From Desulfotignum sp. (GTDB lineage: Bacteria > Desulfobacterota > Desulfobacteria > Desulfobacterales > Desulfobacteraceae), in NCBI GenBank assembly GCA_021737445.1, contig JAIPDY010000231.1:1-5662 (forward strand): DNA of 5,662 nucleotides. Reading direction: 5' to 3'. Each line of letters starts with the position of its first letter. Position 1 is the first letter of the stretch. The notes under the pieces are model-generated. The model had not been told where the DNA came from, did not search any database, and saw only the letters and a program-made list of their open reading frames with translations. Shown here piece by piece: positions 1-4,459 of the stretch. The position numbers were made by a program, and so were the translations under genes.

Positions 1-422
1 TCAATGGTTTTAACGGCCTTGTCCACCTTGAGCCTGGAGATTGCCACGTCTGATTCCGGCACCCTGGCTTTTTGGGCCAGGGTGCCTGCAAAGGGAATCA
101 CCTGGGAAAGGGCCAGGCTCCAGTCCTGGGGGCCAAGCCGGGTTTCAATGGGCCGGGGAAAATAGGTGGCGGCCAGCTGGGGATCTGGATAGCTTTTGCC
201 GACCCTGTAATTTTCAATAAACGCCTGCCAGGATTTTTTGGACGCAGTGATGGCCGGACTGGACAAATAGGCATAGTTAAGCAGATCTGACAATCTTATG
301 GTTGTTGACAGTCTGGATTCCAGTTCTGTCAGATCCTTTTGTTCTGCTGCCCGGACGTTGTTCTGACAAAACACCAGGATACCAAAACACAAAAAAAACG
401 ATCGGATAAAAAAAAGTTTCAT
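1..422 (-). CDS. TolC-family outer-membrane efflux protein, N-terminal part (heavy-metal RND type, CusC/CzcC-like)
   Basis: Only the first 140 residues are in the window; the gene continues past the left edge. The protein starts MKLFFIRSFFLCFGILVF and has a Sec signal peptide with a likely cleavage site after VRA (near residue 25). The mature part has the typical start of outer-membrane efflux proteins: a helix with YAYLSSPAITASKKSWQAF, then a YPDPQL motif, then ETRLGPQ and LSQVIPFAGTL, as seen in metal-efflux TolC relatives. In this family a trimer forms the outer-membrane barrel and periplasmic tunnel that accepts substrate from an RND pump and its adaptor. A cysteine near residue 19 is preceded by LVF, a poor lipobox, so a lipoprotein is less likely. 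The start codon lies 2 bases after the cyclase stop (TGACCATG), with AGGGAAA just upstream inside the cyclase gene, so translation is probably coupled. The substrate cannot be read from this fragment; heavy metal is inferred from the subfamily look and neighbours. Confidence 0.85.
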   Translation of the reverse strand, partial: MKLFFIRSFFLCFGILVFCQNNVRAAEQKDLTELESRLSTTIRLSDLLNYAYLSSPAITASKKSWQAFIENYRVGKSYPDPQLAATYFPRPIETRLGPQDWSLALSQVIPFAGTLAQKARVPESDVAISRLKVDKAVKTI

Positions 423-424
423 GG

Positions 425-2155
425 TCATTTCCCTAACGCATAAATAGTGTCTATTGCACGAAGTGTTGTTAATCCCTCCACACCTTTCAACTTTGCAGTA
501 AATTTTTTAGTGATGTCGACCTGGTCCCTGACATAAGCATAAACCGATTCAGAGATAAGGATCTCTTTTTTTTGTGCCTTGGCCTGAATCCGGCTGGTAA
601 TATTCACGGCAGACCCCACAACCCCGTATTTGCTCCGGGTATCTGACCCGATATTTCCGACCACCACCTGCCCTGCGTTGATGCCGATGCCCATGTCCAG
701 CCCGGGCATCTGCTGGAGGCGCATTTTTTCATTGAATGCAGCCATCTCAGACTGCATTCGGGATGCGCATTGAACGGCGCAAAACACCTTGTCTTCTATC
801 GCCCCTGTTATGGGATCAAAAAATACCAGGATGGAATCACCGAAAAAATCGACAATAATACCGTCGTGGTCCTGGATTATTTTTATCATGTGGGAAAAAT
901 ACTGGTTCAGAATCCGGATGATTATTTCAGGACTCAATGTTTCTGAAAGCGGTGTGAATCCCCTGATATCTGACATCATCAAAACCACTTCCCGCCGCTG
1001 CCCGCCCAAATTGCCGGCATCCGGATGCCGCAGCAGAAGTTTTGCAAATTCCGGATCAACATACCGTCCAAAGGAATCCCTGATAAAATCGCGTTCTTTC
1101 AATCCTGTGACCATGTCATTATATATTTCCACCAACTGTCCGATCTCATCTTTGCTGTTTGCCTTGACAGGTTCTCCATATTCCCCTCTGGCAATTTTCC
1201 GGGCATTTTTTGACAGGGTTTTTATTTGATGGACAATTTTACCCACATGCTGCCTTATGAGCAGCAGGATAAGAAAAATCAACACCCCGCTGCCTAAAAC
1301 AAAAGCATTTCTATAATTGGTAATGGGTTTTAATATGTTTTTTCCCTTTGCAAAAAGGATAATGGTCCAGGGGACCTGTTCCAGCTTATAAAACCCGGCC
1401 ACCATTGCCGGGGGATAGCCGGGGAACCTCACCGTACCGGACACAGCGGTTTTCATTTCCTGTAAAATCGCCTGTTCCAGGGGATCATTTTCTCCGCCCA
1501 GGTAATGCCGGCCTTTCATGGTCATATTGGTGTGGGCCATGTATTTGCCGGCTTCATCCACAATGCAGGCCATGTCGCTCTGCCACCACCCCAGTTCAAT
1601 AATATCCTTGAGCAGATAGTTAAAACTCATCTTGATTTCTATGCGGCCATTGTCGCTGCCTGTAAAATCAACCAATGTTACTGCCATAATGACGGTGTTG
1701 TGCCCGGCATCTGTGTCATATACAGGCTGGGACACGTCCTGAATGCGGGTGTGCCGAAATTGTGTCATGCCCCCGAACGCCATCATTACACTGTTATGGT
1801 GTCCCGCAGGCACGTGCATGCCGGTCTCTTTTTTGACATCAACCGCCAGAACACCTTCTATGGTTTCCAGGTATGCGGCAACCTCATCAAGGGAGAGGGG
1901 GATCTGTTTTTCACGGGAAACCTGGAACATTGTTTCAATTAACTCAACCGGCTTTAAAAGCCGCATCTCAATGTAATGGGCGGCCCGCTGAAGTTTCAAC
2001 ACCGCTGATTCATTCCATTGATTTATCAGGGCGGTGCGGGTATATAAAAAACTTAAGGCCCCGCCGGAAAATATAATTAAAAACACCGGAAACAGCAACA
2101 GGATAATGAGTTTTCCCTGCAGTGTTCTGTGTTTTTGTATTTTTTTGATCTCCAT
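425..2155 (-). CDS. Membrane-bound class III nucleotide cyclase (Cache-like sensor, HAMP, cyclase domain)
   Basis: A 576-residue receptor-type cyclase. Domains in order: transmembrane helix at about 15-37; a periplasmic region of about 245 residues that looks like a double Cache sensor (its end, around PWTIILFAKGKNILKP at 262-277, is typical); second transmembrane helix at about 284-300; HAMP linker at about 301-355; catalytic domain at about 385-570 led by the FGRYVDPEFAKLLL helix. Catalytic residues are present: metal-binding D396 (SDIRGFT) and D440 (FFGDS), and the transition-state pair N518 and R522 (VNITSR). The base-recognition positions are unusual: D436 sits where adenylate cyclases have Lys and guanylate cyclases Glu, and G511 where they have Asp or Cys. 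The domain should be active as a homodimer, but ATP versus GTP use cannot be assigned. The ATG is the only possible start, because a TGA lies in frame 12 bases upstream. AGGTGA at 2168-2173 is a somewhat distant ribosome site. It is the middle gene of the operon, 25 bases after the SHOCT gene. Confidence 0.93.
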   Translation of the reverse strand: MEIKKIQKHRTLQGKLIILLLFPVFLIIFSGGALSFLYTRTALINQWNESAVLKLQRAAHYIEMRLLKPVELIETMFQVSREKQIPLSLDEVAAYLETIEGVLAVDVKKETGMHVPAGHHNSVMMAFGGMTQFRHTRIQDVSQPVYDTDAGHNTVIMAVTLVDFTGSDNGRIEIKMSFNYLLKDIIELGWWQSDMACIVDEAGKYMAHTNMTMKGRHYLGGENDPLEQAILQEMKTAVSGTVRFPGYPPAMVAGFYKLEQVPWTIILFAKGKNILKPITNYRNAFVLGSGVLIFLILLLIRQHVGKIVHQIKTLSKNARKIARGEYGEPVKANSKDEIGQLVEIYNDMVTGLKERDFIRDSFGRYVDPEFAKLLLRHPDAGNLGGQRREVVLMMSDIRGFTPLSETLSPEIIIRILNQYFSHMIKIIQDHDGIIVDFFGDSILVFFDPITGAIEDKVFCAVQCASRMQSEMAAFNEKMRLQQMPGLDMGIGINAGQVVVGNIGSDTRSKYGVVGSAVNITSRIQAKAQKKEILISESVYAYVRDQVDITKKFTAKLKGVEGLTTLRAIDTIYALGK

Positions 2156-2167
2156 AACAAGCCGCCG

Positions 2168-2173
2168 TCACCT
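2168..2173 (-). promoter_or_regulatory. Ribosome binding site of the cyclase gene
   Basis: AGGTGA on the minus strand, 12 bases from the cyclase ATG. This spacing is longer than usual, which suggests weaker initiation than for the SHOCT gene. The TGA inside it is in frame with the cyclase and rules out any upstream start. Confidence 0.5.
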
Positions 2174-2180
2174 GAATGTA

Positions 2181-2447
2181 TTATTTGGATATATCATTAT
2201 TGCAGAGAATGTCCCGCATTTTCCGGTATTCCTGCTCCGTGATCTCCCCTTTGGCAAACCGTGTTTTCAAAATTTTCAGAGAATCCATTGTATCTGCTTG
2301 TTGTGTGCGTTTTTTGCCGGATTTATATAATTGGATGAGAACAAACACAATCAGGGCAAGTATTAATACTGTAATACCAAATCCGATGATTCCGCCGCCG
2401 AAACCCCAGTGTCCCATGCCTGAACCAATATAATTGCAGCCCCACAT
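2181..2447 (-). CDS. Small membrane protein with C-terminal SHOCT domain
   Basis: An 88-residue protein. It has a glycine-rich N-terminus (MWGCNYIGSGMGHWGFGGG), one transmembrane helix at about 20-40, a basic stretch YKSGKKR, and a C-terminal SHOCT (short C-terminal) motif at about 55-81 (DSLKILKTRFAKGEITEQEY). SHOCT motifs are short helical segments thought to mediate oligomerisation or anchoring; no enzymatic role is known. The positive residues after the helix predict a periplasmic N-terminus and cytoplasmic SHOCT. The start was chosen at 2447 because AGGAGGAG lies directly upstream at the right spacing and the product then begins as family members do. The frame stays open to an ATG at 2603, but that extension has no family-like sequence, crosses the sigma-54 promoter and the repeat array, and would start upstream of the predicted transcription start. 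It is the first gene of the leftward operon. Such small proteins are often found next to metal-transport genes, which fits the TolC-like gene downstream. Confidence 0.87.
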   Translation of the reverse strand: MWGCNYIGSGMGHWGFGGGIIGFGITVLILALIVFVLIQLYKSGKKRTQQADTMDSLKILKTRFAKGEITEQEYRKMRDILCNNDISK

Positions 2448-2450
2448 ATT

Positions 2451-2458
2451 CTCCTCCT
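2451..2458 (-). promoter_or_regulatory. Strong ribosome binding site that sets the SHOCT start
   Basis: AGGAGGAG on the minus strand. The AGGAGG core is 5 bases from the ATG at 2447. It is by far the best Shine-Dalgarno sequence in the window, and it decides the 88-residue start over the longer reading frame that begins at 2603. Confidence 0.88.
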
Positions 2459-2492
2459 GATCTGTTATTTTTCTCGGTCGGAAACTAAAAAA

Positions 2493-2507
2493 GCAATGAT
2501 CGTGCCA
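2493..2507 (-). promoter_or_regulatory. Sigma-54 (RpoN) -24/-12 promoter of the SHOCT-cyclase-TolC operon
   Basis: The minus strand reads C-TGGCACGATCATTGC-T, matching the RpoN consensus TGGCACG-N4-TTGC at every defined base with exact spacing. The -24 GG is at 2506-2505 and the -12 GC at 2494-2493, giving a predicted transcription start near 2481 and a 34-base leader that contains the AGGAGG ribosome site. A sigma-54 promoter needs an activator of the NtrC type; one with an intact GAFTGA loop is encoded divergently at 4456. The match is seen directly; its use in the cell and the choice of activator are inferred. Confidence 0.88.
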
Positions 2508-2518
2508 GATCATTTTAC

Positions 2519-2568
2519 CACAAAGCGCACGAAGTGCACGAATAAACCCTTGTTTCGTGATCTTCGTG
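2519..2568. repeat. Inverted array of 9-base CACGAAG-type repeats (imperfect hairpin)
   Basis: On the plus strand three units follow each other at 9-base period: CACAAAGCG (2519), CACGAAGTG (2528), CACGAATAA (2537). After a short spacer the same unit appears reversed, as TTCGTGATCTTCGTG (2554-2568). The arms 2528-2542 and 2554-2568 pair over 13 of 15 positions around an 11-base loop. The array lies upstream of the sigma-54 promoter, so the leftward operon does not transcribe it. CACGAAG-period repeats of this look are familiar between genes in many bacterial genomes, so this may be a dispersed intergenic repeat rather than a local regulator site. Confidence 0.7.
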
Positions 2569-2576
2569 TTTTTTTT
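2528..2576 (+). terminator. Terminator-like hairpin followed by T8 (rightward)
   Basis: The repeat hairpin (arms 2528-2542 and 2554-2568, two mismatches) is followed immediately by eight T residues at 2569-2576, the shape of a rho-independent terminator on the plus strand. No plus-strand gene lies upstream, so it could only stop antisense transcripts coming from the cyclase/SHOCT side and keep them out of the kinase genes. The fit may be accidental, because the hairpin is explained by the repeat array. Confidence 0.35.
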
Positions 2577-2639
2577 AAAAAAATCAACCCGGTTCCCGGC
2601 CATTCAATATTAGTCATAATTAACCGAATTTATAATATA

Positions 2640-2652
2640 ATTCTTTAAGAAT
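2640..2652. promoter_or_regulatory. Candidate activator (enhancer) site: perfect 13-base palindrome
   Basis: ATTCTT-T-AAGAAT is a perfect palindrome with 6-base arms. Its centre at 2646 is about 165 bases upstream of the predicted sigma-54 start, within the usual range for NtrC-family enhancer sites. It sits among three GAATT/AATTC elements (2626-2630, 2639-2643, 2653-2657) that form further inverted repeats. Binding by the adjacent regulator is inference; the segment is AT-rich, so chance symmetry is possible. Confidence 0.4.
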
Positions 2653-2688
2653 GAATTTGCCCCGGGAGTCAGCACGGCAGGGTTGCAA

Positions 2689-2705
2689 AATCATGCGAGA
2701 TGATT
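2689..2705. promoter_or_regulatory. Candidate operator: inverted repeat AATCAT-N5-ATGATT
   Basis: AATCATGCGAGATGATT has perfect 6-base arms around GCGAG. It lies 65 bases before the kinase start and about 216 bases upstream of the predicted sigma-54 start. A half-site-like AATCATCT recurs at 2746-2753, 17 bases before the kinase ATG. The placement would suit autoregulation of the kinase genes or a second enhancer site. There is no experimental or family match behind it. Confidence 0.3.
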
Positions 2706-2770
2706 AATAATTGGACACAACTTCAAATGACTCTGGTTAACTTTTAATCATCTGCGGGAAAACGCAAACA

Positions 2771-4459
2771 ATGAATTTTAATAAAACAAACCGATTGATG
2801 GTTTCTGCATCTCCATGGATCACCATCGGCATCAGTTTTGTGCTCATGGTGATTATCCTTTTTCAGACCATAATGATGTACAATCGCGAAAAAGAGCATG
2901 TGGGCAACCATTTAAAGGAAAAAGGTGCTGTATTCATAAAATCTTTTGAAACCGACGTCAAAGCAGGGATGCTGAGTAATCAGGCCGCCTTGCAGAGGTT
3001 AGTGGAAAGAACCGCTTCCCACCCTGATATCTCATATCTTTTTTTGGTGGGCGTATCAGGAAAGATACTGGCCCACAATAACCAAAAAATGATAGGCACA
3101 CAGCGCGATGACACAGCACGTGAAAGCCGTGTGACACAACCGGGCAATTCCGGGTGGCAGATCGTTAAAAAAGAAAACAGCACAAGGTATTTTGAAGTTT
3201 ACAAACCGCTTGCGTTGACATTTCCGGGAGTTGCTGAAAACAGACCCGTGATGTTCATTGGAATGGATGTTCGCCCGTTTGAACAGGCTGTTAACGAAGA
3301 CCTGCAACACAACATTGTGATGATCGCCATTGTTTTTCTCGTGGGCCTGGCCGGAATTATTTCTCTGTTCTGGTCCCGCAAGGTCATCCGTTCCCGCCGG
3401 CTGCTGCAGGACACAAGGGCTTTTGCCGCTGAAACCATTGCCAGCCTTCCCATGGGAATCATCATTGTGGATAAGCGCCGGCACATCCGGTATATGAATG
3501 ATACCGCATGTTCCCTTCTGGGAATCAATATTTCCGGGATAACTGACAAAATAGCCAGTAAGGTTCTTCCCGAAGAGATCTGGCATCTGCATACGATTGC
3601 CGGTGCCAACGGAAAAAACCTGGAAAAAGAGATCGTTGTCGACTCGGAAAAATCAGGCCCAACCCCTATTTCCGTGATGGTTACAAATATTTTCGGCCAG
3701 GCCGGTGATTTTATCGGATTTCTCTTTATTTTAAAAGATTTGAGCCAGATCCGGGCACTGGAGCTGAAAATCAGAAGAAAAGAAAGACTTGCCGCGCTGG
3801 GAACACTGGCGTCAGGCATTGCCCATGAAGTCAGAAACCCTTTAAGCTCCATCAAGGGGTATGCCGGTTTTTTTGGCAGCCTGTTTGAAGCGGGCAGTGA
3901 CAATCGGAAAGCCGCACAGTTAATGGTTGAAGAGATTGACCGGGTGGACCGGGTCATATCGGAACTACTCGAATTCGCCCGACCGGCTGATTTGCAGTTA
4001 CATCCCACACAGCCGGATCTGTTGATCAAAAATTCACTGCGCATTATCCGGCATGAAGCCGAAAGCGCCGGCATCCGGGTGACGGAAAAAATAGATGCCC
4101 CGCTTCCCGAACTCCATCTCGATCAGGACAGGTTCAGCCAGGTGCTGCTGAATCTTTATATTAATGCCATCCAGTCCATGAAACATGGCGGAGACCTGAC
4201 AGTTGATGTCAGTGTGAAAGAGGATGCCGTTCTTTTTGCCGTCTCAGATACCGGGGAAGGCATTTCACCCGATGATCAGGCCGCTGTATTCAATCCCTAT
4301 TATACCACCAAAAAAAAAGGGACCGGACTGGGCCTGGCCATTGCCCACAAAATAATCGAAGGCCATAACGGCACCATCTGGTTTGAAAGCATCAAGGGAA
4401 AGGGAACCACATTTTTCGTTTCAATACCGCTTAAAAAACAACAGAGGAAATTACCATGA
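2771..4459 (+). CDS. ZraS/HydH-like sensor histidine kinase with PAS domain
   Basis: A 562-residue membrane kinase. Transmembrane helices lie at about 16-36 and 182-201, enclosing a periplasmic sensor of about 145 residues. The text around EKGAVFIKSFETDVKAGM (50-67) and SLFWSRKVIRSRRLLQD (198-214) resembles E. coli ZraS closely. A PAS domain follows at about 217-325, then HisKA with phospho-acceptor H352 in GIAHEVRNPLSSIKG, and the ATPase domain with the N box (N461, N465), DTGEGI (493-498), FNPYYTTK (507-514) and GTGLGLA (517-523). All catalytic motifs are intact. On a signal it should autophosphorylate H352 and pass the phosphate to the regulator encoded next. E. coli ZraS is about 465 residues; the extra length here is mainly the PAS domain. 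The sensor region has no cysteine, so its ligand need not be zinc. The ribosome site is weak (GCGGGAAAA, over 10 bases away), but no other start lies between this ATG and the upstream in-frame stop at 2738. Confidence 0.93.
   Translation: MNFNKTNRLMVSASPWITIGISFVLMVIILFQTIMMYNREKEHVGNHLKEKGAVFIKSFETDVKAGMLSNQAALQRLVERTASHPDISYLFLVGVSGKILAHNNQKMIGTQRDDTARESRVTQPGNSGWQIVKKENSTRYFEVYKPLALTFPGVAENRPVMFIGMDVRPFEQAVNEDLQHNIVMIAIVFLVGLAGIISLFWSRKVIRSRRLLQDTRAFAAETIASLPMGIIIVDKRRHIRYMNDTACSLLGINISGITDKIASKVLPEEIWHLHTIAGANGKNLEKEIVVDSEKSGPTPISVMVTNIFGQAGDFIGFLFILKDLSQIRALELKIRRKERLAALGTLASGIAHEVRNPLSSIKGYAGFFGSLFEAGSDNRKAAQLMVEEIDRVDRVISELLEFARPADLQLHPTQPDLLIKNSLRIIRHEAESAGIRVTEKIDAPLPELHLDQDRFSQVLLNLYINAIQSMKHGGDLTVDVSVKEDAVLFAVSDTGEGISPDDQAAVFNPYYTTKKKGTGLGLAIAHKIIEGHNGTIWFESIKGKGTTFFVSIPLKKQQRKLP
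4443..4450 (+). promoter_or_regulatory. Ribosome binding site of the response regulator, inside the kinase gene
   Basis: AGAGGAAA lies 5 bases before the regulator ATG at 4456. The regulator ATG overlaps the kinase stop as ATGA, so the two genes are probably translated in a coupled way. Confidence 0.75.

Larger units (their letters stand above)
2448..2770. other. Divergent intergenic control region
   Basis: A 323-base region between the leftward efflux/cyclase operon and the rightward two-component genes. I see no credible gene in it. From left to right it holds the SHOCT ribosome site, a sigma-54 promoter facing left, an inverted array of CACGAAG-type repeats, a T8A7 tract, an AT-rich segment with a perfect palindrome, a short GC-rich segment (CCCCGGGAG), and an inverted repeat AATCAT-N5-ATGATT. 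The promoter of the kinase gene must also lie here, but I find no convincing -35/-10 pair. Confidence 0.8.

Noticed and set aside
357..375. Lipobox reading of the TolC-like signal peptide (LVFC)
   Set aside because: Phe before the Cys does not fit the usual lipobox, and a good signal peptidase I site (VRA-A) follows.
2577..2594. IHF-like site (AATCAA...GTT) between the candidate enhancer and the promoter
   Set aside because: The position is right for a DNA-bending site, but the spacing to the TT is off by one and the final bases do not fit the WATCAA-N4-TTR consensus.
2448..2603. N-terminal extension of the SHOCT gene to an ATG at 2603 (140 residues)
   Set aside because: The extension crosses the sigma-54 promoter and the CACGAAG repeat array, shows no family-like sequence, and the internal ATG at 2447 has an excellent AGGAGG site.
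2631..2636. Perfect TATAAT as a sigma-70 -10 box for the kinase gene
   Set aside because: There is no acceptable -35 element at 16-18 bases upstream, and the segment is so AT-rich that a TATAAT is expected by chance. TTGGAC at 2711 likewise has no -10 partner at the right distance.
2669..2687. Plus-strand sigma-54-like sequence CAGCACG...TTGC before the kinase gene
   Set aside because: The spacing between the two elements is 2 bases too long and the -24 GG is broken; sigma-54 promoters tolerate neither well.
3199..4074. Long open frame (291 codons) on the minus strand opposite the kinase gene
   Set aside because: It lies wholly antisense to a kinase with intact domains, and its serine/arginine-rich product matches no family I recognise. 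The same holds for open frames opposite the cyclase at 789-1229 and 1505-1942.
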